Positions 11,092 to 23,522 of a stretch of 64,000 bases of DNA are shown piece by piece; positions within the stretch are counted from its first letter, which is position 1; each line of letters begins with the position of its first letter. The notes below the pieces were generated by a model. That model had not been told where the DNA came from and ran no database searches. It saw nothing but the letters and a program-made list of their open reading frames with translations. Made by a program: the position numbers and the translations under genes. This DNA comes from Hydractinia symbiolongicarpus (lineage: Eukaryota; Cnidaria; Hydrozoa; Anthoathecata; Hydractiniidae), in assembly GCF_029227915.1 (NCBI RefSeq), contig NC_079884.1, forward strand, positions 7,748,001 through 7,812,000. The letters are read 5' to 3'.

Positions 11092-11434
11092 GACTAGTCG
11101 TTGATTAGTCGCCCGTCCTTTATATTTACCTGTCGCAGCAAAGTGGATAAAAATATATCGCATTTGATATTCGTGTTTCCGCAACATCATTTTCTAACTC
11201 AGCGGGGGGTCCGCGCAGAGACAGACATACGACGGCTATTATTATAGAGACTAGTCGTTAGCCCGTGGAAAAATCCACGGGGTCGTCCGTCCTTCATATT
11301 AACCCGTTGCAACAAAGTGGACAGAAATATATCGCATTTGGTATTGATGCGCATTTTAAAAATTCGTGTTTCCGTTACGGGACACGGCTTTCGCGGACAC
11401 ACAGACAGACAGACGACGACTATTATTAAAGAGA
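11092..11434. repeat. Two tandem copies of a short dispersed SINE/MITE-like repeat
   Basis: Copies at about 11092-11250 and 11248-11434 both begin GACTAGTCGTT, share CCGTCCTT, AAAGTGGA, ATATATCGCATTTG and TTCGTGTTTCCG, and end in GACAGACAGACG-type sequence then TATTATTA-AAGAGA. The second copy has a small hairpin, CCGTGGA-AAAA-TCCACGG. A relative in reverse orientation lies at about 40690-40797. The simple-repeat tail favours a retroposed origin. Confidence 0.7.
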
Positions 11435-14117
11435 TTACAAACAATAGAACATACTGTGTGAAATGAGTGAGAAGGATAAGAAGGAAAACGAAGGAGGAAA
11501 AAGCCTGTTTAAACAAGATTTCGGATACGATACGAAATCTTAAAAAAATATGTAATCCCGGAAAAGAGCTATGATAGTTCAAATAATAAATACAGACGAT
11601 AACAGCTACATTATTCCGGGTCACTGTCTGAGCCGGACAGGGCAACATGCCTCTCTTCAGGATTAACCTTTTACGCCATTGGTAAGCACTGAAATATAAA
11701 AAAAATATCATAGAAAAGCATTTGAGAAACCATATCTAATCCTAAGTTTTAAAACTGCAAGAGCTGTTGTTAAGATATCCCAATCAGAAGCACACAATAA
11801 AGAAAAATCCTGAACATTTGACAAAACCAAAAAAAAATAAATATAAATATAAACTAGCACAATTAGGCAAAAGAAGCATTCAGCATACCTCATTCGCATA
11901 AAAGTTGAAGCTATTGACATCTATCTCATTTTCCAATTATACTGTAAAAAAGCCAGTAGCTAGACATTTCTTTTTTGAGTATGCCGACTTCTTCTTCGCA
12001 TCTTTTCAACAACTCATTTTCGTTGTCGCCACTATTTTTTAAACCCTACAGTACCTCAACCCGAATGTTTTCACAATGAGTGTAAAATCATGATATATGA
12101 AGTGTCAAGAAATGTAACAACAATTCTACTTACCATCAATCTCTGTATTTTCCATCCATGGGAAATCAAAATCACTGTCTTCGCCAGACTTCTGCTCAAC
12201 ACGAGGTACACCAATGTCCCCGCAATGGTGTTATAACATTTCATGAAGTCTTTATCAACGTCTCCACAGATTTACATACTATGTAATTCAATCCTCCTTT
12301 TATTATCTGCCTTCTTTGTTTCTTGTTTGTCCTTATATGCATTGCTTCTGCCCATGAAATAAGGTGTCGTTGTCCTTTTCGCTTGCTGTTGTTATTTGGT
12401 AGAGCAACTTTTCCATTTTGCTAGCAGGATAATTCTTTGTTGAGATCCACTCTAGATCTTTTGCATGAAACAAGAAGATATATTCAGATGTTGAATATAT
12501 CTTACCTACTTTAATCATAGAAACTTTGCAAGATTGAATTGAATTGAAGAACACTTTCGAAAAGTGAATTTAAATTTCATGAAATAGATTTTCGCCATGG
12601 AACCATTGTGTGATTGTTTTTTGAAGAGTACATACATATTTTCAATGTGTTTATTGAAATTTCAATACGTTCTTGTTTCAATTATTCCTTTTGAAATTTA
12701 CTATATTGATCAGGAAGGAACCATTTTTAGCTCGAAATATACTTGCTCTGCACTTCACTCACAAGTTACCTAGTGTACCTAGTGTAGATAAACAACCACC
12801 TCCAATTTACATTCGCTCAGCGGTCATTTTTTTAAATAATGGAACAATATTCAGCAACCTTTCCCAACAAACTATCTCATGCTGATTACGTAAGTCTCAA
12901 ATGATTTTCCATTATAGAATACTTCATAGAATGTTATTAAACAATTGATATTTTATACTCTTAGCCTTTTACTTTGTGCAAATTTAGTACTATACTGTGA
13001 GTTCTTGTGTTATGGTAGTTATCCTTTTTAAACAATTTAGTTTTTTGCGGTTGTCTATACCATGGCAAACAACTCTGTTTGTGGGTGACCACGGTAAAAT
13101 ACACAGTATGGATTGGTGGCCCCCTAACTCACCGCTGGAGGCAAGAAAGAAGGTAAGATAACTCTTGTACGCGCCTAACTGACTGGCCATCTCCAAAAGC
13201 CACCCCCACCTCTCCCCCTCCTAGCTAATGACGGCAGTTTATTGTTTTCCACTTTCATATTAGAATCTTGATTAGGTTGAACTGGGTATCCTGGCTACAG
13301 ACTCAGCCTAGTGTAAGTGGCGGCTTCTCAAGTTTGTAGATACCTGATGATGACGTTAATAAATAAATCTTAGTGTTATATTTCCTTGTTTGAAACAGGG
13401 AAGAGGATGGGGAACAAGGATGCAGTAGTCCGTAAACCGCGGAGCGCCCTGCAGTGCAGCGGATAGACGCAGCAGCGATGCGCTCCGTCCTGACATAGTC
13501 ACCAGGTCTCTATATTATATGGATTCTCGGATTTCCTGAAAAAATCATCAATATATCCATTTTTTATACATATGGTCAATATGTCAATATTTAGAAGCCC
13601 GTTCATTGCAGTGCATATGGACATAATATCAATTCTACATTATCGATATATTGTCCGTTTTTTTATAGTGAGTATGTTGTAAAAACAAAGCCCTTAGAAG
13701 TCAAAAATGTCATAAGGAGAACATTTTAAACCTTGTCAAAACCCAACAACTTTACTATTCAAATCTGGCTGTTCAAATCTTCGTTGTCGAACCATTAAAA
13801 AGCAATGTAAAGAGCCTTAACTTTTGATTAATCACGGTAGAAAAATTCGAAGAGCTTAAATTTCTGATTTGTTTCCATTTTAAAAAAGCAGCAAAAGATA
13901 AATAAGAATCTCCTCCATATCGTTACTTACCGGTACTGGCTTGGATAGAACTTGATGATGTGGTTACAAAAGACTGGGTAACAAGGCGTACGGCGGTTCT
14001 TTTGATCAACGGCAATTAAAAATAATTAAAATACCGGAGATTAATGTAGTTTATTCTATTACACCGCAATTTTGCACACAAAAAGATAGAATAAGTGTAT
14101 TACTGAATGAATTACAA
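11435..14117. other. Unassigned region, no supported gene
   Basis: A minus-strand stretch at about 12115-12230 reads like coding sequence (an acidic segment VEQKSGEDSDFDFP) next to a GTAAGT, but in-frame stops on both sides prevent a gene call. The block at 13380-13510 is GC-rich without recognisable content. Nothing else stands out. Confidence 0.4.
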
Positions 14118-14265
14118 ATTTTGAATTGATTTGGATTATTGTTTGTTGCAGTATGAAACTAATTACTGCACACCCTGTTGTTCTTTAATTTGAACTACCA
14201 CCTTTTAAAGATGGATTGGATTCGAACCAATAACTTTCATAGTCTTGCAACAATAGACTTAATTT
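14118..14265 (-). repeat. tRNA-related SINE-like repeat, copy 1
   Basis: On the minus strand it contains a full T-arm, ATTGG-TTCGAAT-CCAAT, whose GGTTCGAATCC matches the Pol III B box. A closely similar copy is at 23384-23522. No 5' acceptor strand or clear A box remains, so it is not a functional tRNA gene; a 5'-eroded tRNA-derived SINE is the simplest reading. Confidence 0.6.
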
Positions 14266-14550
14266 ACTTGGAATTCACGAAATTCAATGTCACTTCAAAT
14301 AAAAACACATCATAAAGCTTGTTGTTACAAAATTAATTGTGAGTTAAAAACCGTAGCTAAGTATTACAGGTTTGTTGAAACTGTTGTCTCCTTGAATTAA
14401 CAAACTTTAGACTTTCGCCAAATTTTTTTTTAAAGTAAAGGGTGTAGCCACCTATCTGAAAACTTTGTTGCAGCCAACTGGTTTTCGGCTATTTTCGCTT
14501 TTTAGCCAGATTTTTTTAAAAATTCACGTTAATTTAATGTCCCTTATTAA

Positions 14551-14555
14551 AGTGT
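14551..14555. repeat. Target-site duplication AGTGT, left side of copia element 1
   Basis: AGTGT directly precedes the left LTR and recurs at 19164-19168 directly after the right LTR. A 5-bp duplication is typical of Ty1/copia integration. Confidence 0.93.
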
Positions 14556-14833
14556 TGTTGAAATGTAAACTTTATATATTTGCAGAGTTGCTTCGACTGC
14601 TCCAATAACTTTATGACTCTATGACTCTAAAATTTACAAGACGTTCTCCTATTTATATATTAAAGATAAGATACTTTAGAATGTTCTAGTATATTCCAGA
14701 TGTTCTATATTTACTATTAGTAGTTTCTAGTATAGTTATCTTATTTCTGGAATATTCTCCAATGTCCCTTATATTTCTAGATAGTACACAAGGTTCTAGA
14801 ATGTTTTTGCGGCAAGAGTGCCTATTTTCAACA
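14556..14833 (-). repeat. 3' LTR of copia element 1
   Basis: 278 bp, TG...CA ends, two mismatches to the partner LTR at 18886-19163. The purine-rich tract that would prime plus-strand synthesis lies immediately inside it (14834-14850 read on the minus strand). Confidence 0.95.
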
Positions 14834-14840
14834 CTCCTCC

Positions 14841-17800
14841 TCACTCGCAGTCCGTAAGGTTCTTCAATCCGATCATCGTTCGCAACTTATCAAACTGTAC
14901 TCGTCCGATTCCTTTCGTCATTATATCTGCGATCATATCTCCACTTTGACAGTACTTCAATTGGATTTGGTTTGATTTAACTTGCTCTCTTACGTAATGA
15001 TATTTCATATCGATGTGTTTGGCTCGTCCGTGAAATTGAGGATTCTTTGTCATTGCGATGGCTGATTGATTATCTTCATTGATGATTGTTGCGTTTGGCT
15101 GCTTTTCTCCCATGTCTGCTAAAAGTCGTCGTAGCCAAATCGATTCCTGTGAGGCTTTTGATAATGCAATATATTCGGCTTCTGCAGTTGACAAAGCTAC
15201 ACATGTTTGTTTCTTGCTGTTCCAGCTGATTGCTGCTCCGCTCATCATGAATACGTATCCAGAAGTTGATTTACGATCATTCAAATCTCCAGCCCAATCT
15301 GCGTCAGAAAATCCTTCTATTGTTGAATTCTTTTCGTACAAAAGACCATAATCAATTGTTCCATTGAGATACCTCATGATCCTCTTAACGGCAATCCAGT
15401 GTTGTTGTGACGGTTTTGATGAAAATCTGGCAACATTGCTCACAGCATAAGCGATATCTGGTCATGTTCTCGTAGAAAGGTAAAGTAACTGTCCAACTAC
15501 TGATTGATACATCTCTGGATCAACGAGTTTATCTGTTTCATTTGATTTGATGAGTTTGCTTCCAATCTCTACAGGTGTTGCCACAGGTTTGGAATTCTCC
15601 ATTGAAAACTTCTTGAGTAGATTTCTTGTGTAGCTTGGTTGTCCAATCCAAATTCTTCCTGCACTAAAATATTCTATCTTGACTCCTAGAAAATGGTTCA
15701 TCTTCCCCATGTCTCTGATGTCGAATCTATCTCCAATCATCTTGATAAATTCATCAATACGTTTTTGATTGTTTCCGGCCAGTATGATATCATCAACATA
15801 TACAGCGATTATGAATGTTTCTTCATCTGTTTCAAGCGTGTATATACAAGGATCGTTGTTTGATTGTTTGAAGCCCATACTCTTTAGATGTTTGTCAAGT
15901 GCTTCGTTCCAACATCTAGATGATTGCTTCAATCCATAGATACTTTTCTTGAGTTTACAAACCAAGTGTTCCTTTCCTAGAATTTCAAATCCCTCTGGTT
16001 GTTTCATATATATGGTTTCGTTAAGTTCACCGTTCAAAAATGCAGTTCCAACGTCGAGTTGATGCAGGAGAAGTTCTTTCTTGACTGCCAATCCAATCAA
16101 CGTTCGTATTGATTCGAATCTAACTACCGGAGAAGTTGTTTCGTCATAATCTTCTCCATATCTTTGATTGTATCCTTGTGCAACCAATCTTGCTTTGTAT
16201 CGTTCCACATTCCCATCAGAGTCTTGTTTCTTTTTGTATACCCATTTGCTGCCAACAATTTTTCTGTTTGGAGGTAATTCAGTCAACTCCCATACTTCGT
16301 TTTTGTGTAGAGAATCCAATTCGGCTTCCATTGCTTGCATCCACTTGTCTGCATCATGTCCTTTGATTGCTTTAGAAAATGTATTTGGATCTTCTTCTTG
16401 AGTGATGTATACCCATTCTCCGTAACGATCAGGAGGCCGTCGTTCTCTTACTTGTCGCTCTTGCTCCTCCTGTATTTGATTATCTGTGTTTTCTTCACGA
16501 GGTTGTAATTCGATTTCTACTTTTGGTTCGTCTATGTCACGGTCGTCTTTCAATTCACCACAGATTTCATTGAATGTCACATTTCGGCTGTAAAAGACTC
16601 TCTTCTTGTCGTTGTCATATAGACGATATCCCTTGATTCCATCACCGTATCCAAGAAATACACTCTTCTTGGTTTTTGAATCAAGTTTCTTTCTTTCATC
16701 TTTTGGTACGTGAGCATACGCATCACATCCGAAAATTCGTAGATTTTCGACATTTGGTTTCTTTCCAGTTAATACTTCAAAGGGTGTCTTCCCTTTAACT
16801 GCTGTCGTTGGACATCGGTTACGAAGGTACGTTGCTGTAGCCAAGGCTTCGGCCCAAAATCGTTTTGGTAACTTTGAATCTGCTAACATTGATCTTACAG
16901 ATTCCATGAGTGTTCTGTTCATCCTCTCTGCAACTCCATTTTGTTGCGGTGTTTTCGGAATTGTCAACTCATGATGAATACCTTCTTTCTTCAAATAGTC
17001 TTCGAACTCTTTGGATGTATATTCTCCACCATTGTCAGTTCTAAACGTTTTTATCTGAATTCCAGTCGATTTTTCCACAGTTGCTTTCCATTCTTTAAAA
17101 TTCTCAAACACTTCACTTTTGTGTTTCATGACATATACCCATACGTATCTTGATTTATCGTCAATGAATGTAACAAAATATTCTGCACCACTAAGTGATT
17201 TTGTTTCTATCTTTCCACAAACGTCGCTATGGATTATACCAAGGAGATTTTTCGATCGATCTCCTCCTGTCTTCGGAAACGGTATTTTGCTTTGTTTCCC
17301 ATCAATGCACGGTTCACAAAATGTCGGTTTCTTTGTTGCATCATAATCAAACCCTTTAACAAGTTTGTCCCTTGCCAATCGTTTAAGATTCTGCACACCG
17401 AGATGACCGTATCTTCTATGCCAAATTTCTTCCTTTGTTGTAGCGTTATTATCACATTTCATAACTGTGTGATTCTTCTTATTTCTCAATCCATTACAGT
17501 TGAGATGGTAAAGGTTGCCATGCTTTGTTGCTGTACCAATGATTCCGTGTTTCGCATCCACGATGTCACATTTGAAATCTTCAAACTGAAACTTCTTTCC
17601 ATTTGTTGCAGCTTTTGATACACTAAGTAAATTGTACGAAAGTTGTGGTACAAATAAGACATCAGATAACTTGCATACAACGTTTCTGTTTTCTGAAATG
17701 TTCATTTCCAAGGTTACTGTTCGTTTTCCAATTGCTTGTACTGAATATCCATCACCGACAGTGATATCTTGTGGTATTTCAAGTGACGAAATTTCTTCGA

Positions 17801-18713
17801 ACAATTCCTCTTCGTTACACATGTGACATGTTGCGCCTGAATCAACTATCCAGTTACTTTTTCCTTTGACTGCCAAAGTATTTTCAGCAACTAAACTGAT
17901 GATTTCTTCGTCATCATCTTCTTCTTCTTCAGCCGTACACACATTTTGCGGCTTCATTCGATTTTTACCGTACGTCGAAGGAGTCTGTCTCTCGAACTTC
18001 TTCGTTAATTCTTTGCAATATCGTTTCACATGACCAATCTTTCCACAGTGATAACATCTGGGTCCCTTTCTTGGCTTTCCATGATTCGATGTCATTGCTT
18101 TGACATTCGTTTCCAAAGTGTCCTTATCTTTCCGCTTGCTTTCCTCGTGTAACAATCGTTCAGTTACGACTTCAAGCTTCGGTACTTCAGCACTAGCCTC
18201 CAGAGCTGTAACTAGCATATCATACGAGTCTGGTAAGCTTGCTAACAAATGAACAACTTTACTTTCATCATCCAACGGGTCTCCAATAATTGCAAGTTCA
18301 TCGAAAATTTCTGTCAAAGCTTTAACGTGCTTTTGAACAGATTGCTCATCTTTCAACTTCAAGTCATACAACTTCTTGCGTAGTGTCAATTTATTACTCC
18401 ATGTCTTCTTTTGGAACTGGTCTGCCAACTTCTTCCAGACCTCAGTAGGATCTTCTGGATCTGGTCCAAGCAGGTATAACAGCGTTGGTTCCACCGACAA
18501 AACAATCGTTGCTAACGCACGATCTCTACGCAAATTAAATTTCGGAATTTCTCTCTCTTCAGTTGGAGCATTTTCTCTTCCATCAACAATTTCCCAAAGT
18601 CCATCTTTGATTAACGCCATTCTACACTGTACCTTCCAGGTAGCATAGTTTGTTCCATTCAATGGTTTTATCAATACTTTGGTGCTTTCCATCGCCATTT
18701 GTTCCGTATTCAA
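14841..18713 (-). pseudogene. gag-pol polyprotein of copia element 1, interrupted by one TGA
   Basis: One frame from the ATG at 18713 to the stop at 14841, broken by TGA at 15464-15462 in a segment that normally reads R-P-D. CGA to TGA is the expected product of CpG deamination, so this is likely a single point mutation. Order (residues of the first part, 1083 aa): gag with UBN2-like region 1-210; zinc knuckle CX2CX4HX4C 220-233; protease DSG about 291; GAG-pre-integrase WHRRYGHL about 431; integrase D497, D560 and E596; RT with QLDVGTAFLNGEL about 885 and YVDD about 972. RNase H lies after the break (SDADWAGD, STAEAEYIAL, and the C-terminal ADIMTKG). It would produce a truncated product lacking RNase H unless the stop is read through. 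The ATG was chosen because it precedes the gag domain and follows the primer site by about 160 bp. Confidence 0.94.
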
Positions 18714-18871
18714 CTAATCCGGATAATCCGTTTCAGGTTTCCACAATACGATTTTTCGTGCGAACTTTACACCAATCCAAACCAAAATCAAAACAAACTC
18801 GTCGGACACACAAGATGGCTTCTTCTTCTTGAATATTATTTCTGTAAATATTCAATCTTCTTGGGCATAGA

Positions 18872-18885
18872 CTGGGCCCATAACC
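18872..18885 (-). other. Primer-binding site, copia element 1 (internal initiator-tRNA type)
   Basis: Directly inside the 5' LTR the minus strand reads GGTTATGGGCCCAG. This complements the anticodon stem-loop region of initiator tRNA-Met (CTGGGCCCATAACC), not its 3' end. Drosophila copia is known to use a half-tRNA primer of this kind. Confidence 0.85.
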
Positions 18886-19163
18886 TGTTGAAATGTAAAC
18901 TTTATATATTTGCAGAGTTGCTTCGACTGCTCCAATAACTTTATGACTCTATGACTCTAAAATTTACAAGACGTTCTCCTATTTATATATTAAAGATAAG
19001 ATACTTTAGAATGTTCTAGTATATTCCAGATGTTCTATATTTACTATTAGTAGTTTCTAGTATAGTTATCTTATTTCTGGAATATTCTCCAATGTCCCTT
19101 ATATTTCTAGATAGTACACAAGGTTCTAGAATGTTCTTGCGGCAAAAGTGCCTATTTTCAACA
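18886..19163 (-). repeat. 5' LTR of copia element 1
   Basis: 278 bp, almost identical to 14556-14833. It contains the element promoter by position, though I did not identify a TATA box confidently. Confidence 0.95.
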
Positions 19164-19168
19164 AGTGT

Positions 19169-19670
19169 AACGTAAATATCCAGGACGTTTAAAAAGCTAC
19201 TAGTTGTATTTTTCTGACATCGCAACAGCGATTATAGCCAGGGACGAGGTTGTATTATTATAACCTCGCTACGGACGACGTTGTACTTATATAACATAAC
19301 ACAAGTTCAGCTGGGAAGAGGCCAGGGAAGGGCTGCAGAAAGTTAGTATGTATCACCATGCTCGGCAGCATGGCTGCATGTATTAATGTAACTGTGTCTC
19401 TTTTATTACTTGCAGAGTAATTAATTACCCAATGGGTTATGGCATATGCTCGTCATTCATAAAACAACGTATCCATCCATACCGTACCGTACGCATTTAA
19501 TTTTTGCAACGTGAAATTCATCGTTAAACAAATTTTAAAATTCTGGTTAAATACTAAGAATTAAAACGCAAAGGCCTACTAAATATCTCGATTAACATTT
19601 AAGGTCTTTTTTTATCACATGAAATGTGTACAACTGTTCTAAATTTTAACGAGTTTGTTCGGAAACAAAA
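19169..19670. other. Unassigned spacer
   Basis: Flank of the copia insertion; no gene or clear repeat seen. Confidence 0.4.
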
Positions 19671-21010
19671 AAGCAAGGGGAACTTTATTCTAGTCAGTAC
19701 ACAAGCAAGCGAATTGAATTAAGTAATTGGGAAAGATGTCCTATTAGGGTAAATATTTAGGCAATTAGCCTGGCACATCCACACCTACACATACAATACT
19801 GAAAACAAAATTTAGGAAACCATTCCCGCAATATATACGATATTGAATGTTTTGTGAAGCTAAACAAGGCAAATCTTATTCTGATTAAAAAACAATTAGA
19901 CAAGTAGCGAAACCTATCAATTCATCATTAAAAAAGTATTTTGGGGAATAATCTTACGCAATATAAAAAAAAGAACAGAATAAAAAACGGTCCAACGATC
20001 ACTTTTTTCTACTCAAAAATCGAAAGGGCGAGTAGCACGCGCGTGCGTATATCATTGCATGTGCATACATCAAAGATTTTGTTAAAGCTCTCTCGCACCT
20101 TGTAGGAAGAAGCTCGCACCAAATGAAATGTTCAATGTTCTAGCAAGCGAATAAAAAAGCCTTTCTTCTACTTTGTAAACAGGCAAGGGAGCAAAAGATC
20201 CTGACATACAATCTAAAAGATATCTGATAAAAAGGCTATCGCGAAAGGTGAAGTATTAAATCTCTTGGTCGGCCAATTCGAGAAAAGACTTTATTCCACT
20301 CAGAAAACAGGCACGAGAGTGTTAGACCTATCCATACATCATTTGAAATGAGAATTTTGGAAGTTGCCTTTCACGCTGAATATAATGTTAGATATCCATC
20401 CATACACTACTAAAAAGGAGATTTAGCTAGTAAGCAAATCAAAAGCGAAACTTTATTCTACACCACAAAGAAGCAATCAAGAAGAAGACCCTACCAGATA
20501 TGTCTAAAAACACTTCATTCCACTCCGATAACAATCACGCGCGATAATATCAGATGTCCTAGCATGTAAATTCACGGGAAGACTTTATTGCACTCAGTAA
20601 GAAGCAGGAACAAGGGAGACCGATCCATACCACCATACAATATTAAAAGGATATTTTGCAAAATACCTTCAGGCGGAAAAACATACAGCATGTCCTAGCA
20701 GACCTGTGTATACAAAATTAGTTCTACTCAGTAAACAACCAATCAAATGAGAGATCCATCCATACCTTATAAAAATAGAGATTTTATCAATATACATGCA
20801 TCATTTAAAAAACGCATTTTTTGATCTTACCCTTCGCGCGAATTAAAATATTTAGCACGCCAACCTTAGATGTTCTAACAGCTCAATTCACGGAATACTT
20901 TATTCGACGCAGTAAAAATGAAGGAATGTGGGACACCTATCCATACATCTATCAAAAGAGAGATATTGAAACAAGCAGTAGAGTTGAATAACTATCCATA
21001 CACAAATAAA
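19671..21010. repeat. Degenerate tandem repeat (units about 100-170 bp)
   Basis: Variants of ACTTTATTCYACTCAGTAAACA recur near 19683, 20165, 20288, 20449, 20588, 20715 and 20897. Each is followed by a purine-rich stretch and then GAYCCATCCATACATC-like sequence and a short AAAAG(G/A)AGAT motif. Spacing and sequence are heavily decayed. No coding potential was found. Confidence 0.6.
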
Positions 21011-21650
21011 AACGATATTTCAGAAAAATACTTGTGTGTATCATATGTTTTTTTTGCTGTTCATAGGAAGCAGTTTAATGTGATTTTGAACTTTCAATAT
21101 TTTTAAAACTAAAACCTTATGACAAAAATGATAAAAATGTATATGGACTTTTTTTGTTCGTAGCTGTTAGAAAAACTATTGGAGGGACATAGTTATTAAT
21201 ATAGTCTAACTAGCTAAATAAAATTGAGTTATGACTGTTATGGTTGCTACGAAGTTAAGTTATATTGTGCTGTCCTAGGCCCGTTCTTAAGGCTCTCTAG
21301 CCATTGAACGCTACGACTTTCTCATAATAACCGGTTGAAAATAGCTATTAGGTAATAATAGTATGAATAGAATTTGATTTAGCTAATATTGGGTATATTT
21401 TGACTCCTAAAAAGAAATAGTACTCTAGCATTTTTTTTTTTTGCAAAACAGTAAAACTTGTTGAGTTATTTCTAAAAGGTTTTAGTAATTCTAATAGACT
21501 AAGGCAGTTCACAAGATAGTTAGCGTATTGCTCTGAATAGACCCGTCATCATGCGCCATCCATACTACACGAAGGTAGCATAGAAGCACACAGTATGTTA
21601 CAAAAAAATTATGGTCCTTTTTTGAACATTATATTTAATTAAAACGTATA
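21011..21650. other. Unassigned AT-rich DNA
   Basis: Nothing recognised; T-run at about 21430-21442. Confidence 0.4.
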
Positions 21651-21652
21651 TA

Positions 21653-21833
21653 CAGTTGACTCTCTCCGATCCGAATCTCTATTATCCGAATTTTTAACTA
21701 TAATCCGAACAAATTAAAAATCAGCGTCAATTTTCCTTAAGAAACTCTCATAATCTACTTTCTACTATCCGACTCTCTGTAATCTGAAAGAGAATTATCC
21801 CCCCTTGAGATTCGGATTAGAGAGAGTCAACTG
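21653..21833. mobile_element. 181-bp MITE, Tigger/pogo-like ends, TA duplication
   Basis: The left terminus CAGTTGACTCTCTCCGATCC and right terminus (complement CAGTTGACTCTCTCTAATCC, continuing GAATCTC in both) form TIRs of about 27 bp. Both ends are flanked by TA (21651-21652, 21834-21835). Internal sequence repeats the ATCCGAA motif. TA targets and CAGT-type ends fit the Tc1/mariner-pogo superfamily. Too short to encode a transposase. Confidence 0.88.
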
Positions 21834-21939
21834 TACATACATTTCAATAAAATAATTTGTTATAATTTTTCTATACCGAAATATCGCCGCTTTATTAAAA
21901 GAAAAATGCTATTCAGTTGATGTCGACATAAGTATGATA

Positions 21940-22358
21940 TATAAAGGTAGCAGAACTACTTTAGGATCCACTGACAGAGATGCGACAAGGTTAGATGAAA
22001 AGACTGATCGACTTCCTCGAACACATATGCATATAGACTTGATAAGCGCAAAACAAATGTTACGTCATATCCATGCTGAAAGTTTTAAAAAATGTTGTTT
22101 ACGCTTTTCAGAAATCATTTCAGAAAGCCGAGTATAGAACTTTCGACACACGCGACCCATTCCGCAACACACGGATATCGCTAGTGGCGTTAAAGTTTCA
22201 TGCCCTACTTGCAAAATAAGTTTATTGTAATTTTTCTTTTTTTCCATTTTATTTACATCATATGCTTTTGGTAGCACACCTTCGCATCTAAAAATGCCAT
22301 TTGACCAGTGTTCCAAAAGCCTCTTGTGCATACATAACTCTCGATTCCTGAGAAACAT
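21940..22358 (-). pseudogene. Retroelement polyprotein C-terminal fragment
   Basis: The minus strand encodes NGIFRCEGVLPKAYD, then KLILQVGHETLTPLAISV, GMGRVCRKFYTRLSEMISEKR and, after an in-frame stop near 22065, ICFALIKSICICVRGSRS. I recognise the H-x-TFTPL...GGMG-C-FY...EKR...RGSRS pattern from C-terminal segments of reverse-transcriptase polyproteins common in cnidarian and other invertebrate genomes, but cannot fix the clade (DIRS- or LINE-type). No RT core motif is present. The stop and missing upstream part mark it as dead. Confidence 0.55.
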
Positions 22359-23058
22359 TCGCTGTCCACTGGCTCAATGGCTCACCAGGTAACTGTTGTA
22401 GACACGGTTCAATGCGTACATCATGACAAACCTCTTTTAGTTACATCCCCGTGACATTACGGATTTCATTGTCTAAGCGAAAGGAAGCCACATTGTTTGC
22501 ATGACAAAGCATGATCAATTGTGAACTTGAAATTCGAATCTGAGCCCAGAAGCATAGCTTGTTAATTGTGTATCTCTCGTTCCTTGAAGGTAGTCAGTCA
22601 ACTAGATACACTGCTTCCTGGTTGATATCATTCAGTCTGATTTCCTGCTTACACATTTCACAGTGACAGCAGTTGTCTCTCGTTATTGTTTACTTTAATA
22701 CCTCCCGTCAGTGCTGGTATTAATTCGAATTAATAACTACGAGTACTTCTTCCAATAATTATATTATGTGTGGTATGTTTGCATACAGTATGTTAATTTA
22801 TGCTTGTAGCCAGCCACTGATAAAACAACTTTATGTCCCTTGCGACTCTGTTTTAGCAATTTTACTCAGCATCTTTAATTCATTAATCCAATCTTCTACC
22901 TTATCCAAAATATATCCACCTTTCAAGCTTCTTGAACCAATTACATTATTACATTATTACCAATTACATGTTACAAACTGCGGTGTTATAAATTAGTTTC
23001 CTCAAAAAATTATTTTTTTAACTAAATTTTACTTATTGGATTTGATTTTCACATGGCA
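22359..23058. other. Unassigned DNA
   Basis: No supported gene or repeat; short frames only. Confidence 0.35.
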
Positions 23059-23270
23059 ACTACAATCATGTTCATAATAGTTTTGGAAAAACCACTTTCC
23101 CCCTCCCCCCACTCTTCAGTGTTGGTTGGAGGTCTTTTCCAGAGTCGCCGGCAGTATTTTGGGGCACAAATCAACACAAAATCAACACTGACTGTTGGGG
23201 GAGAGGGGGGGAACTCTGAAAAAAGCCTCAAAAGCCGTTTTTCCAATAATTTATGAACATGATTGTAGTT
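23059..23270. mobile_element. 212-bp foldback MITE
   Basis: The left end ACTACAATCATGTTCATAA and its complement at the right end form TIRs that continue imperfectly for about 35 bp through TTGGAAAAAC. The interior has opposed C-rich (CCCCCTCCCCCC) and G-rich (GGGGGAGAGGGGGG) tracts that extend the foldback. No clear target-site duplication. Confidence 0.8.
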
Positions 23271-23383
23271 ATAGCTCAGCAAAACCTGAATAACTGAACG
23301 TATATCCCGAGTAAATTAAAAAATTTCCTTCTTTCATTTCTTTTCTTATAGTTACCTCTTTTTTTGAAACATTTGTTTGTAAA
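23271..23383. other. Short AT-rich spacer
   Basis: Nothing recognised between the foldback MITE and the SINE-like repeat. Confidence 0.3.
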
Positions 23384-23522
23384 ATTTTATGAATTGATTT
23401 GCATTATTGTTTGTTGCAGTATGAAACTAATTACACACCATGTTGTTCTTCCATTTGAACTACCACCTTTTAAAGATGGATTGGATTCGAACCAATAACT
23501 TTCATGGTTTTACAACAATGGA
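23384..23522 (-). repeat. tRNA-related SINE-like repeat, copy 2
   Basis: Nearly the same sequence as 14118-14265, including the intact T-arm/B-box GGTTCGAATCC on the minus strand and the shared stretch TTGTTTGTTGCAGTATGAAA on the plus strand. Short insertions/deletions separate the two copies. Confidence 0.65.

Larger units (their letters stand above)
14556..19163 (-). mobile_element. Ty1/copia LTR retrotransposon 1 (4608 bp, near-intact)
   Basis: Two 278-bp LTRs (14556-14833 and 18886-19163) start TGTTGAAA and end TTTCAACA, with an AGTGT duplication outside. The element reads on the minus strand: 5' LTR on the right, primer-binding site, gag-pol, a purine tract GAGTGAGGAGGAGTG next to the left LTR. 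By eye the LTRs differ at only two positions (near the end, T/C and G/A), so the insertion is recent. A single in-frame TGA interrupts gag-pol. Domain order protease-integrase-RT-RNase H is that of Ty1/copia. Confidence 0.96.

Noticed and set aside
12115-12560. Possible minus-strand gene with acidic segment and GTAAGT donor
   Set aside because: In-frame stops on both sides and no family match; mentioned only as coding-like residue.
14118-14265. Functional tRNA gene
   Set aside because: T-arm and B box are perfect, but no acceptor pairing or A box; the repeated occurrence points to a SINE.
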